Source of the DNA: CBDEGK01 sp965237855
GTDB taxonomy: Bacteria; Pseudomonadota; Gammaproteobacteria; Pseudomonadales; Halieaceae
Assembly (NCBI GenBank): GCA_965237855.1
Contig: CBDEGK010000004.1
Span: 62,001 to 126,000, forward strand
Length of the DNA: 64,000 bases
Direction: 5' to 3'
Position numbers and translations under genes: made by a program
In this document: one piece after another, positions 34,851 to 43,798 of the stretch
Layout: each line of letters begins with the position of its first letter
Position numbering within the stretch: the stretch's first letter is position 1
Notes under the pieces: model-generated
What the model saw: the letters and a program-made list of their open reading frames with translations, nothing else
Databases searched by the model: none
Told to the model about the DNA's origin: nothing

Positions 34851-35740
34851 ACACGGATACCGAATTCGATCAGGGCCTTACCTAGCAAATCATCGAGATG
34901 TTGGCCATCACCCGGCTTGAGTTCGATCACCGGTAGCTTCAGTTCGCGAAAAACATCCTTTTTTCGCAACTTGAGTGTCAGCCGCTCTTTGCCCTCCTCC
35001 GCCTCCCAACACTCGATGTAACAACCGGCCGCCGGCAGGTAAAAATCGGCGTACAGCTCGTCTTCTACAGGCAAAGCCCGGCAGTGTGCGTGGGCCAGTT
35101 GTGCCATGTACAGCCAATTGCAAACCTGCCGCTCCAACTCGGTATTCAGCCGGTGGCCGTCGATACCCTCACAACCGGCATCTACCGCACCATCCGCCAC
35201 AGCGAACAGATCTTCCGCGAGTGCGCTGACAGTTGACCGGGCCGGTGTCGATTCCAGTTTATGCAGCTCTCGCTGCAGGATGGGATTCTCTGCGAACTGA
35301 TGCGGCCAATTCACATACAGGGCGCCACTGCTCTTGCTCTCCTGTTGCTGTCCACCCAGGCGCTTACCCAGGTCGGTCAATTCCCATCCCAGCACCGTGT
35401 GATTCTGCAAGCCCATTTCGGCCAGGGCTCGATTTATGTGGCGCAGCTCCAGGCCTGGATAAAAGTGTTTAATACCTGCAGCAGTTACGCGCTTGCTCGA
35501 CTCTATTGCACTGACCAGGCGGTGGGTCTGCAGCGCCTCGGGCCAGACGATATAGCGACCGTAGCGGCGACTCTCCTGGTAACTGCCGCCCTCAAACTCA
35601 CCTTTTGTCGTCAGCAACCAGTTGTCTTCGTGGCGTTGAATCCAGCCGTAATCCTTAAGCGTGGCAAATAGTTGCTGGGCCGGTATATCCAGTTTCTTGG
35701 CCAGCGCCGAGGTAGATATCTTGTTGCTATCGCCATTCAT
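34847..35740 (-). CDS. Unknown protein, N-terminal helix-rich / C-terminal nuclease-like
   Basis: 297 residues, no function recognised. The N-terminus (LAKKLDIPAQQLFATLKDYGW) resembles a winged helix, with repeats of helix-turn-like segments. The C-terminal 90 residues read YADFYLPAAGCYIECWE...RKKDVFRELKLPVIELKPGD, the D - ExW - K spacing seen in PD-(D/E)xK nuclease-like (DUF559-type) domains. Start ATG 35740, with GAGG at good spacing; it follows the dUTPase gene after eight nt, so the two are probably cotranscribed. The 3' end overlaps the pterin dehydratase gene tail to tail by four nt. Nuclease activity is an inference. Confidence 0.7.
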   Translation of the reverse strand: MNGDSNKISTSALAKKLDIPAQQLFATLKDYGWIQRHEDNWLLTTKGEFEGGSYQESRRYGRYIVWPEALQTHRLVSAIESSKRVTAAGIKHFYPGLELRHINRALAEMGLQNHTVLGWELTDLGKRLGGQQQESKSSGALYVNWPHQFAENPILQRELHKLESTPARSTVSALAEDLFAVADGAVDAGCEGIDGHRLNTELERQVCNWLYMAQLAHAHCRALPVEDELYADFYLPAAGCYIECWEAEEGKERLTLKLRKKDVFRELKLPVIELKPGDGQHLDDLLGKALIEFGIRV

Positions 35741-35748
35741 AGGACGCC

Positions 35749-36372
35749 TCAGGCACAGCACTCCCGGTAGCGTTGATCCAAGGCCTGGTACAGTTGGTCG
35801 GCAAAATCCGCGCTGCCACTATCCAGTTCTTCGACCAGTTCCACCAGGTGTTCATTGTCCTCTCTGCCCTGCCACTGCTTGATATAGCTGCCGTCTTTGT
35901 AGCCGTGGTCCTGACGGAAAAAGTTGAGCACATTTTTCCCCACGTAGCCGCTATAGAGCTGCCCGAAGTCCATTGCCGCCGCCTGCATCAAGTCCCAGAA
36001 GCATCTCGGCGAAAAACTTTTTTGCGCGAGCGCATGCAGGGCCAAAGCCTCTGTCGCCTTCAGTACAGTACCCTGCGACGGGGTATAGCCGTCCAACTCC
36101 CGCGCGATACGCTCTGCACTGGCATTCACCTCGCCCTCCTCGCTGAGGATGGCGCTCATCCCGAAATGCCAGATATCGATAATTTCAAGCTGCACCTGGG
36201 GCAAGTCTGAATGCTGCTGCTTCCACCATTTATAGCCCTGGTGATCCATCAGCTCGCCACATTCAATCCAGGCCGCCCGGTACCATTCAAAACCCTGGTT
36301 CATCCAGTCTTCGTGTACACGGGTATTCATTCGATGCTGCATTGCGAGCATATTATTAAGGGCCTGTTTCAT
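35749..36372 (-). CDS. Dimeric all-alpha dUTP diphosphatase
   Basis: 207 residues. All-helical MazG-like dUTPase_2 type, unrelated to trimeric Dut: hydrolyses dUTP to dUMP, keeping uracil out of DNA. Metal-binding helices show WIECGELMDHQGYKWWKQQ (ExxE pair) and LEIIDIWHFGMS (ExxD pair), around residues 35-80. The family signature GYKWWK and IDIWHF make the assignment firm. It starts 8 nt before an unknown nuclease-like gene on the same strand. The C-terminus is YRECCA. A canonical dut gene is not seen in this window. Confidence 0.88.
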   Translation of the reverse strand: MKQALNNMLAMQHRMNTRVHEDWMNQGFEWYRAAWIECGELMDHQGYKWWKQQHSDLPQVQLEIIDIWHFGMSAILSEEGEVNASAERIARELDGYTPSQGTVLKATEALALHALAQKSFSPRCFWDLMQAAAMDFGQLYSGYVGKNVLNFFRQDHGYKDGSYIKQWQGREDNEHLVELVEELDSGSADFADQLYQALDQRYRECCA

Positions 36373-36506
36373 GGCTTACCGCTATCTCCGTGAGGAATTG
36401 GGGGAGCGCTGAGAATAACAGCGAGTTACACACTTCTCCAGCGGCTTGATTAACACGGCCTTTAGCCGCTACAGTGTAAAAACTCCTCCACATAAGAACA
36501 ACAACT

Positions 36507-36830
36507 ATGGCGCGCTATCGATACTACCTCACCTTTTTCATTGTTATGTTGTCTATCGGCGTGAACGTGGGACAGAACATGCTGATTCAGTTCAATATCG
36601 AGCGCAATTATATGATCATCGCGCTGGTGGCGATCAGCGTGGCTGGGCTGATTGCCCACCGCAACTTGTTTTTCATTGTGTTGGTAGCGGGATTAACCGG
36701 CGCCATCAACCTGCCGACGGAACTGCTGCTAGAAAAAGGTATAAGCCCGGACATCCTGTTTACTACCCTGCTGGCGGTAATCATTGCCCCCGCTGGCATG
36801 AGACTGCTAGGTTGGCACCCGTCCATCTGA
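36507..36830 (+). CDS. Small hypothetical integral membrane protein
   Basis: 107 residues, not recognised. Three or four hydrophobic segments (about 6-26, 38-52, 55-75, 83-100); ends APAGMRLLGWHPSI. Its 3' end overlaps the mechanosensitive channel gene by 24 nt tail to tail. ATG 36507 with AAGAACAAC upstream, a weak ribosome site. Plausible gene because the frame stays open and the membrane segments are well formed. Confidence 0.65.
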   Translation: MARYRYYLTFFIVMLSIGVNVGQNMLIQFNIERNYMIIALVAISVAGLIAHRNLFFIVLVAGLTGAINLPTELLLEKGISPDILFTTLLAVIIAPAGMRLLGWHPSI

Positions 36831-39800
36831 CGAACGTACGGTGACTTGCAGTGGCGAGCTGGTGTCGAGATGCACATCGCGCTGCGGGAAAGCCACCACG
36901 ATGCCGGCCTCATTGAATTTCTCATTGATGGCGAGACGCAACGCACTGGACACACCAAGACGGGTATCGACCGACCCCAGGTAACAGCGCAATACCAATT
37001 TCAGGGCGTTATCACCAAACTCGTCAAAAGTGATGAACGGCGCAGGATCCTCGAGAATATCCGGGTGTTGGTTGGCAACTTCCAGGGCTATTTCCATGGC
37101 CTGCTTGAGATTGGTGCCATAGCTGACGCCGATGTCAATCACCACTCGGTTGATGTGGTCAGACAGTGACCAGTTCAACAGGCGACCGGTAATAAACTCC
37201 TTGTTGGGAACCAGTAATTCGAAGCGATCCCAATCGCGTATGGTGGTTGCCCGCATGCGTATTTTAGTCACAACCCCGGAGGCTGTACCCACTGTCACGG
37301 TATCACCGACCCGGATGGGCTGTTCAAATAGCAAAATAAGGCCGCAGATAAAGTTCGCCACGATCTCCTGCAGGCCAAAGCCGATACCCACCGACAGCGC
37401 CGCCACCGCCCATTGAATCTGCGACCAGCTGCCACCCAGGATGCCCAGCACAATCACCACGAGAAACGTGATCAGGCCATAGCGAAACAAGGAGAGGACG
37501 GCGTAGACCGTACCGGGCGCCATATCGATTTTTTGCCGAAGTATCATCTCCAGAATACCCGGCACCCGCTGCAGAGCGACGTAGCCGAAAAAGCCGACCA
37601 GCACCGCAACACCGACATCCGCCAGCGTCACCGGGACAATCGCCGACTGGCCATTGACCGTGTCAATTTGGCTCCACAGGTTGATATTGTTGAGAATACC
37701 CAACGCCGGCAGGACATCGGCCCACACGGCCCAGAAACCGAATATCGCGCCAAGACCGAGTACGCTGGTCAGCAGCTTGCGTCCATCCGCGTCCAACGCA
37801 TTGGGGTCGGGCTCATCGAAATGCTCCAGGCCCGCGTCGGCCTCTTCTTCTTCGATGCCCTCGGCGGCCCGTCTGGCGGCCTCTTGTTCAGTGGCCTCCC
37901 GCTCCGCCTTGATCCAGCGCTGGCGCATCAGGCGCAATCCGCGCATACCAAATTCATAGGCCAGCAAAATACCGCTGAACAGACAAACCGTTAGCAGTAA
38001 TAACACCAGGAACGAAACCGCTGTACCGGTATAGCCCATCAATATGGTAATGATCAACAGGCAGGGAATGGCAATTAACAGCGATCGAATCGCTCTTGAC
38101 CAGAAGCTACTGAGCGGTCGCGTCCCGGGTAATAACAACGCGTCTAGCCGACCCTCCATGAAATTAGGCAGGCGTGCAAAGAACAATGCCAGAGCCACCT
38201 GTGCACTGATAACCATCATCATGCTGAATACACTATCACCTTCCGCTGCGTACAGCCGCGAGCTGACAACGGCCATCACGACAACCGGCACGAAGATCTG
38301 CTCCAGCAAACGCAAGCGCAAGCCGATGCTCTGCAGGGTGCTATCACCCCACTGAAAATGGCGTTTGAACAGGCCTTCTGACATGACAAAGTGGCGCAGA
38401 ACTTCAAATCCGTACAAATAGTAGGAACCGTTAATTAGCGCTTCTGACAAATGGGCGCCCAACTCAGGTTGCGTCTTCGAGTCATCCACCACCAGCGCCA
38501 GGGTAAACATAAGGAAGGGCCACCGCAGCGCCAACAGCGCTGTCAATCCCAGCGCAACAAACGAGTAGCGCAATCTGTCTTCGTCAACATTGCCTACTTG
38601 ATCACCGGTCGCGTTCAGCAAGGCGAGCAGCTGTGGTCGAAATCGCAGCATAACCGCCACCAGTAATAACATCACCAGGTAGAGCACAGAGCTGAAAACA
38701 TTGCCCACCATCGATACTGCGAGCTGTATCCACTGTTTGGGCTCAAACACACGCACCAGTTCGGGGCCCAATGCCAGGATGGTATCGAAGGAAAACGGGG
38801 CCGAAGTGCGGATCCACAGCAATCGCTCGGAGATAAAGGCGCCATAGGCATCGGCCGACGATGCTAATCGACGGGCGGTAAAATCCAGGTCACCGAGGGC
38901 GCGCAAATAGGATTCCTCAAGATCGATGGCATTGGCCAGCAGCTCGCGTCTCGCAGTTGCCAGTTCCCTGATCTCCACTTCTATTTTGGCGACATCTTCC
39001 GGCGCGACATCCTTGGTCAGATTCTCGAGGTAGGAGCGCATATTCGTTATGCGCCGACGCTCATCCTCGTACTCCAGTTGTCGCAGACTGGAAGACGATA
39101 TTTGTCGTTCCCGCTGGGCCGGTGTAGTCACTACCTGGGCACTTTGCGGCAAACGAATTTGCTGTTCACGCAGGACCTGGCCCAAGGCCTGGCTCATACC
39201 GACGATTTCCAGCTTTTGTTGGATTGATTGCAGGTCGTCTTCATAACGCGTGGCTTGCTCTCGCCCCTTCAACTCCTGCGCACGGATGTCCTCCATACCC
39301 GCTGTCACTTTGCTTGACTGGGCGCTGAGCTCGGCATTTGCCGTGGCCAGCTGCACGATTAGCGGATGCTTACCCTCCGCTTTCTCTGCCACACTCTCCG
39401 CTTCCGTCAGTGCCTTCTCGGCCTCCTCCTGGCGCAGCTTGATAACGTAGAGCTCATACGCCCTGACGCGCTCTCGCAGTATATTGCTGGAATAGCTGAT
39501 TTCATCCCGCTGGGCTTTCATCAGTTCAACCCGCATGGGTTGGCTAAGCAGCTCCTCATCGAGCAATTTGACTTCGGCCTGCAAGGCATCCAGGCCTGCC
39601 AGGTACGCCCAGCGCTGTGCTTTTTCCAGGTCAGTGGCCGCGGCACTCAAGATCGGTGCCGATTGCGCCTCGGTATCGCTCTGAACTTTCTTTAACTCCG
39701 CCAGCCGCAGGCGGACCTCTTTTGAGCGAGTACTTTCTACCTGCAGTTTGCTCTTGAGGTCTGACAGTTGGGCAGACTCGCTGGCTAGTTCCGCCTTGTC

Positions 39801-40220
39801 CTTCTGTAACTGGTGTTCGAGCTCGGACAACACCATGGTCTTTTCAAACTCTACAACCCTCTCGTCGTCATTGAGGGCAGCCTCCAATATTTTAGTAATA
39901 TTGGCGGCTTGGGCGCCGGCTTTTTCACGTGCGACACTATAGGTCTTGGTTAACTTGCGATAGGACTCCGCATTTCTGAGCAAGCCCTGACTACGTTTGA
40001 GTGTGGCCACCAGCTCATCTTTGGCAGTTTGTTGCAACTGGGTATCGACTTCGACCTTTGACAGGAGCGCCTGTAGCTCGGCGGTGTTCACCCGTTCGGG
40101 AGATGGCGTAGCAACCTGGGCGTGAGAAAGAATGGCAACGCACAACAGCGCGGCGAATAGAACAGTTTGAACAAACGATCGTTTCACGCGATTAGTGTCC
40201 TTCTTTTTGAAGAACATCAT
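36807..40220 (-). CDS. Large mechanosensitive ion channel (MscK/KefA-like)
   Basis: 1,137 residues. Signal peptide (about 1-35, VLFAALLCVAILSHA), a long periplasmic coiled-coil region (about 40-480, rich in E/K/Q/L), several membrane segments (about 500-900) and the C-terminal MscS domain (about 930-1110) with PIRVGDTVTVGTASGVV, the pore-region GIGFGLQEIVANFICGLILLFEQ and LVPNKEFITGRLLNW. Channels of this size open under membrane tension and act as emergency release valves. MMFF start (40220); a second Met follows. It is flanked by a tail-to-tail small membrane protein and a divergent-looking oxidoreductase. Confidence 0.9.
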   Translation of the reverse strand: MMFFKKKDTNRVKRSFVQTVLFAALLCVAILSHAQVATPSPERVNTAELQALLSKVEVDTQLQQTAKDELVATLKRSQGLLRNAESYRKLTKTYSVAREKAGAQAANITKILEAALNDDERVVEFEKTMVLSELEHQLQKDKAELASESAQLSDLKSKLQVESTRSKEVRLRLAELKKVQSDTEAQSAPILSAAATDLEKAQRWAYLAGLDALQAEVKLLDEELLSQPMRVELMKAQRDEISYSSNILRERVRAYELYVIKLRQEEAEKALTEAESVAEKAEGKHPLIVQLATANAELSAQSSKVTAGMEDIRAQELKGREQATRYEDDLQSIQQKLEIVGMSQALGQVLREQQIRLPQSAQVVTTPAQRERQISSSSLRQLEYEDERRRITNMRSYLENLTKDVAPEDVAKIEVEIRELATARRELLANAIDLEESYLRALGDLDFTARRLASSADAYGAFISERLLWIRTSAPFSFDTILALGPELVRVFEPKQWIQLAVSMVGNVFSSVLYLVMLLLVAVMLRFRPQLLALLNATGDQVGNVDEDRLRYSFVALGLTALLALRWPFLMFTLALVVDDSKTQPELGAHLSEALINGSYYLYGFEVLRHFVMSEGLFKRHFQWGDSTLQSIGLRLRLLEQIFVPVVVMAVVSSRLYAAEGDSVFSMMMVISAQVALALFFARLPNFMEGRLDALLLPGTRPLSSFWSRAIRSLLIAIPCLLIITILMGYTGTAVSFLVLLLLTVCLFSGILLAYEFGMRGLRLMRQRWIKAEREATEQEAARRAAEGIEEEEADAGLEHFDEPDPNALDADGRKLLTSVLGLGAIFGFWAVWADVLPALGILNNINLWSQIDTVNGQSAIVPVTLADVGVAVLVGFFGYVALQRVPGILEMILRQKIDMAPGTVYAVLSLFRYGLITFLVVIVLGILGGSWSQIQWAVAALSVGIGFGLQEIVANFICGLILLFEQPIRVGDTVTVGTASGVVTKIRMRATTIRDWDRFELLVPNKEFITGRLLNWSLSDHINRVVIDIGVSYGTNLKQAMEIALEVANQHPDILEDPAPFITFDEFGDNALKLVLRCYLGSVDTRLGVSSALRLAINEKFNEAGIVVAFPQRDVHLDTSSPLQVTVRSSDGRVPT

Positions 40221-40247
40221 ACAACTGATTGATTAACAAAGAAAACT

Positions 40248-42443
40248 TTAGGAAGCGCTGGCAATTCGATCCGACCGGGTGATATCGACCAGGATGCCGG
40301 AGAGGTGAGCCATACCCGACAACACCTCGATATTGTTGTAGCCATCACCCGCCAACAGGTTGGAATTAACCCCCGGATGTCGCTGCGCGTGGGGCAAGCC
40401 ATCGGCCTTGGCGTGGCCCCAGCACTGGGGAATCGCAACCGTACCCGGCATCATTTCCTCGGTGATACGCACAGGAATGGCAATACAGTCGTGTGCGGAA
40501 CGCACATCAACCCAGTCCAGCTCCGCCACGCCAATACGCTGGGCGTCCTCGGGGCTGATATAGGCGTAATTGGTTTGCTCCTTCACCAGTCGTTGAGAGT
40601 TACTCGAAGAGCTATTCATGCGCTTGATTTCGCGCTTGCCAATCAGCTTCATGCGTCCAAGGTTGGCCAGTTCTTCAGTGAACATGGCCTCAACCGACTG
40701 CTCGAAGCGCTCCACGTACAGTAGCGGGGCCAGGTCGACCAGGCCATCGTCGGTGAGCACCCGGTCGGTGCCGAGAAAATTGTCGCCGGCATTGTCCGCC
40801 AACCGCAGTCCGTGGGGATGATCTTTGAGCATGCGTTTGAAATCGGGTTGTCCGGCTTGTTTCAACATGCCGCTGATCAACATCTTGGGGACACTGAGAA
40901 AGGAGAAGCGGGTATAGCTCAAGCGCGCCGCCAGCTTCAAAATGCCGCTCAACAATCGGTTGCCCATGATAGTGATACCGAACATGTCAGCCAGACGAAT
41001 ATACATCCACCACTCCTCGCGGACACCGGCGGGCGGTTCCAATACCTTGTCTGCCGCATAGAGGTACGGTGTGGGCGTGCAACCGACGAAGGATTGCAAG
41101 GCATAGGGCATGCCCGGACGTTCCATCCAGGTTGCCGCGGGCAGAATGTAGTGCGCCAGGTTGCCAGTCTCATTGCGGAACCAGTCGATACAGACTAACA
41201 ACTCCAGCTCAGCCAGTGCTTGCTCCAGGCGATTTTCAGGATTGGGGACGGCCAGCAGTGGATTGGACGCCTCGACGAACAAGCCCTTGACCTGGCCCTG
41301 GAAAATATCATCTGCCAGCATCGCCGCTGGTTGCTGACCGGATACACTGGGCAGGTCATCCTGGCGGTGGAAGCCCAGCTGTAACACCGGATCGTCTTTG
41401 GCTTGCAGGGCAAAATCAATGATGCCCTCGCCAATCAGGTTGCCGCCCTGTCGGTCAAAATTGCCGGTGATGGCGCTAATCGCCTCCAGCAACCAGTAAC
41501 AAAGTGTGCCACTGCGCCCCTGGTTCACCCCGGTCGCCATGTTCAATGCTGCCCCATTGGCGTCCAGGTAGGCTTCGACCAGCCCCAGCAATGTTTCCGC
41601 CGAGATGCCGGTGACCTCGGCCTGGCGCTGCGGTGTCCAGGGTTTAACCACCCGCCGCAGCTCATCGAGATTCTTCATGGTTTTTTCAATACGAGCATGC
41701 GCCAGCGCATTCCTGGACATGATCTCGTTACAAAAAGCTGCCAGGAAATACACATCGGTATCGGGGCGAATGAACAGGTGCTCGCAGTTGCGCGCGCGCT
41801 CCACCCGGCGCGGGTTAATAAACACCACACGGCCACCGCGTTCGACAATACCGCCGAAGCGGTCACGCGACCGCGGCAAGTGATAGAGAGTCGTTCCGGA
41901 AATATTGGGATTGGCACCGAGGATCATCATGAACTCGGTATGATCCACATCCGGGTAGGCCAGGCGCATGGGAGAGCCGTACATATCCCCATTGACCCGG
42001 AACTTGTTCATGGTGTCACAGCTGCCGGTACCGTACAGGCGATTGGAACCCAGACCTTTGTAAAACTCACCGCGGAAGATCGGTGACATCAAGTTGGCAC
42101 CGCCGGGGGCGCCGACGAAATTACCGAAAGACTGCTTGCCGTGTTGATCCTGGATGATGCGAATCTTGTCGGCAATCTCAGCCAGCGCCTGCTCCCAGCT
42201 AATCGCCACCCACTCACTACCCACGCGCTTCATGGGCTCAGTAATACGGTCCGGGCTGTGTTGAATGGAGTCAAAGCGGGTACCCTTAACACAGACATAG
42301 CCGTCGGAGACAACATGCTCCTTGTCGGGTCGAATATCGGTGATGCGGTTATCTTTTACATCGACCTCGAGGCCGCAGAAGGACTCGCACAGGGAGCAGA
42401 ACGTAAACTTGGTCTCGGTCACAGAATTGGCCCACTCTGACAA
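40248..42443 (-). CDS. Molybdopterin-dependent oxidoreductase (FDH/nitrate reductase-type superfamily)
   Basis: 731 residues. The N-terminal [4Fe-4S] cysteines are CSLCESFCGLEV followed by YVCVKG (about residues 17-52), as in assimilatory-type enzymes and formate dehydrogenases. A Mo-ligand candidate Cys is in GTGSCDTMNKF (about 145). The C-terminal molydop-binding domain includes YISPEDAQRIGVAELDWVDV and VAIPQCWGHAKADGL. No TGA selenocysteine codon is seen. No twin-arginine signal, so it is likely cytoplasmic. Start is TTG 42443 (MSEWANSVTETKF), which keeps the iron-sulfur motif at its normal distance; no strong ribosome site. Substrate not evident. Confidence 0.85.
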   Translation of the reverse strand: MSEWANSVTETKFTFCSLCESFCGLEVDVKDNRITDIRPDKEHVVSDGYVCVKGTRFDSIQHSPDRITEPMKRVGSEWVAISWEQALAEIADKIRIIQDQHGKQSFGNFVGAPGGANLMSPIFRGEFYKGLGSNRLYGTGSCDTMNKFRVNGDMYGSPMRLAYPDVDHTEFMMILGANPNISGTTLYHLPRSRDRFGGIVERGGRVVFINPRRVERARNCEHLFIRPDTDVYFLAAFCNEIMSRNALAHARIEKTMKNLDELRRVVKPWTPQRQAEVTGISAETLLGLVEAYLDANGAALNMATGVNQGRSGTLCYWLLEAISAITGNFDRQGGNLIGEGIIDFALQAKDDPVLQLGFHRQDDLPSVSGQQPAAMLADDIFQGQVKGLFVEASNPLLAVPNPENRLEQALAELELLVCIDWFRNETGNLAHYILPAATWMERPGMPYALQSFVGCTPTPYLYAADKVLEPPAGVREEWWMYIRLADMFGITIMGNRLLSGILKLAARLSYTRFSFLSVPKMLISGMLKQAGQPDFKRMLKDHPHGLRLADNAGDNFLGTDRVLTDDGLVDLAPLLYVERFEQSVEAMFTEELANLGRMKLIGKREIKRMNSSSSNSQRLVKEQTNYAYISPEDAQRIGVAELDWVDVRSAHDCIAIPVRITEEMMPGTVAIPQCWGHAKADGLPHAQRHPGVNSNLLAGDGYNNIEVLSGMAHLSGILVDITRSDRIASAS

Positions 42444-42693
42444 TAATCACAGTTAGTTTCACACATTTCGTGGGGCCTGTGTTCAGTTGCGACCAGGAAT
42501 ACCGTGTAATGCTAAGAATTTAAACGAACCCAGATCACAAAAAAGACGCTAACGACGCAAGTTGGACCCGCTGGCGACGATACAGTTGTCGTGTCCAGCC
42601 ACTTTATTGGCGTACCGGGTCATGTGGCCGGCAGCAGCCGCATGTTCAAATTACACCCTCGAATCATCCCTGTAACAGAAGGAAAGGTTGCCA

Positions 42694-42840
42694 ATGAAAA
42701 CCCCATATAGAGTATTAGCCGGCGGACTTATCGTGTGGCTATTGTGTGTGGCAGGAGTGGTGCATAGTTCACGTGCAGCAACTGATGAGCGACCGCTGAC
42801 GGGAAACACAGTGAGCTCTCTGCAGGTGAGTCTTTCTTAA
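42694..42840 (+). CDS. Small ORF with signal peptide, 48 residues
   Basis: ATG 42694 after GGAAAGG gives a typical secretory N-terminus (MKTPYRVLAGGLIVWLLCVA) with a likely cleavage after SSRA, then only about 20 residues. It may be a real small exported peptide or the truncated beginning of a gene. Its TAA is shared in overlap (TTAA) with the opposite-strand lipoprotein stop. Not matched to a known family. Confidence 0.4.
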   Translation: MKTPYRVLAGGLIVWLLCVAGVVHSSRAATDERPLTGNTVSSLQVSLS

Positions 42841-43559
42841 TAGTCATGACCACCACCACCGCCACCGCCACCACCACCGTCACCGCCACCGTCACCGCCA
42901 CCGTCACCGCCACCGTCACCGCCACCACCACCGCCACCACCGCCACCGCCACCTCCAAATGCAATTTCAATGGTGAGGTCGGACCTCATACTACTAAGGG
43001 TGGTGCTGTTAATGTCAGCGTCGTAGTCACGGCCAAAGACAATATCCTCGTAAGTGACAGCGCCATCACTGTTGGTGTCGGCATTGGGGAAATACTCAGC
43101 CACAATGGTATCCAAAGCCCCGCGAATAGCAGCCACATCTTGATGACTGAAGGTATCCTTCACTAATTGGGCAATTTCGTCGGTAGTCGGGGTGATATTC
43201 CAGAGCCCGGTTTGGCCCCCCCATTCTTCCAGGTCTTCTGGTAGGAAGAAAAACTTGGCGTCGACCATGATGTGGCGACAGCCATCTTGCGGCACATCAC
43301 CGGCTGAACCACCACAGGCTTCCACCAGGTAGTAGCCATCGTCCGCTGAGTACCTCTCCGGCAGTGGGAAAAAACTAATCAATCCCGTCAGATTTGGCTT
43401 GTCAGGATCAGCGCCTGGAGTGGTCGTACCGATCGGCACGGTCTGTTCAGTCAGGGTGTAGAGGTTAATGTCAGAACCCAATATGAGCTCACCCTCGGCA
43501 TTGCGGTCATAACAGCCCGCCAGGGAACAGGACAGCACAACGATGAGGACTCGGAGCAT
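42837..43559 (-). CDS. Putative lipoprotein with EF-hand-like site and polyglycine tail
   Basis: 240 residues from ATG 43559. Lipobox LSCSLAGC at the end of a hydrophobic N-terminus indicates an outer- or inner-membrane lipoprotein. An EF-hand/dockerin-type loop appears in DTNSDGAVTYEDIVFG (about residue 165-180). The C-terminus is an almost pure Gly tract with regular Asp (GGGD units), about 40 residues, ending HDY. No family recognised. A GTG 12 nt upstream is an alternative start, without better support. Next to tRNA-Leu, with no functional clue from neighbours. Confidence 0.75.
   Translation of the reverse strand: MLRVLIVVLSCSLAGCYDRNAEGELILGSDINLYTLTEQTVPIGTTTPGADPDKPNLTGLISFFPLPERYSADDGYYLVEACGGSAGDVPQDGCRHIMVDAKFFFLPEDLEEWGGQTGLWNITPTTDEIAQLVKDTFSHQDVAAIRGALDTIVAEYFPNADTNSDGAVTYEDIVFGRDYDADINSTTLSSMRSDLTIEIAFGGGGGGGGGGGGGDGGGDGGGDGGGDGGGGGGGGGGHDY
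42849..42960 (-). repeat. GGN microsatellite-like tract encoding polyglycine
   Basis: Mostly (CCACCG)n-type codons on the plus strand, coding Gly runs and GGGD repeats at the C-terminus of the lipoprotein. Unstable in length by nature; in-frame changes would be tolerated. Confidence 0.85.
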
Positions 43560-43635
43560 ACTTAGCACCACTCAGGTTAGGCGCAGTTAACTTACTTCGA
43601 CAACCTCAATCGAGATAAGTTCACATTACAGCCTT

Positions 43636-43722
43636 TGGTGCCCGAGACCGGAATCGAACCGGTACGACTGTTAAGTCGGGAGATTTTAAGTCTCCTGTGT
43701 CTACCAATTTCACCACCCGGGC
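43636..43722 (-). tRNA. tRNA-Leu (anticodon UAA)
   Basis: Minus-strand class II tRNA: acceptor GCCCGGG/CTCGGGC with a G-U pair, D-loop TTGGTAGACAC, anticodon stem GGAGA/TCTCC with loop CTTAAAA (anticodon TAA), long variable arm, T-loop GTTCGATTC and encoded CCA. 87 nt. Confidence 0.96.
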
Positions 43723-43798
43723 AGGCCGTAAAAGCGGCGGCATGATAGCACAACATAAGGGTGTTACACTGCTCCGCAAATAAAAAGGAATGTGCTTT

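Noticed and set aside
40248..42443. Selenocysteine formate dehydrogenase
   Set aside because: No in-frame TGA; the candidate molybdenum ligand is an ordinary Cys, and partner subunits are absent.
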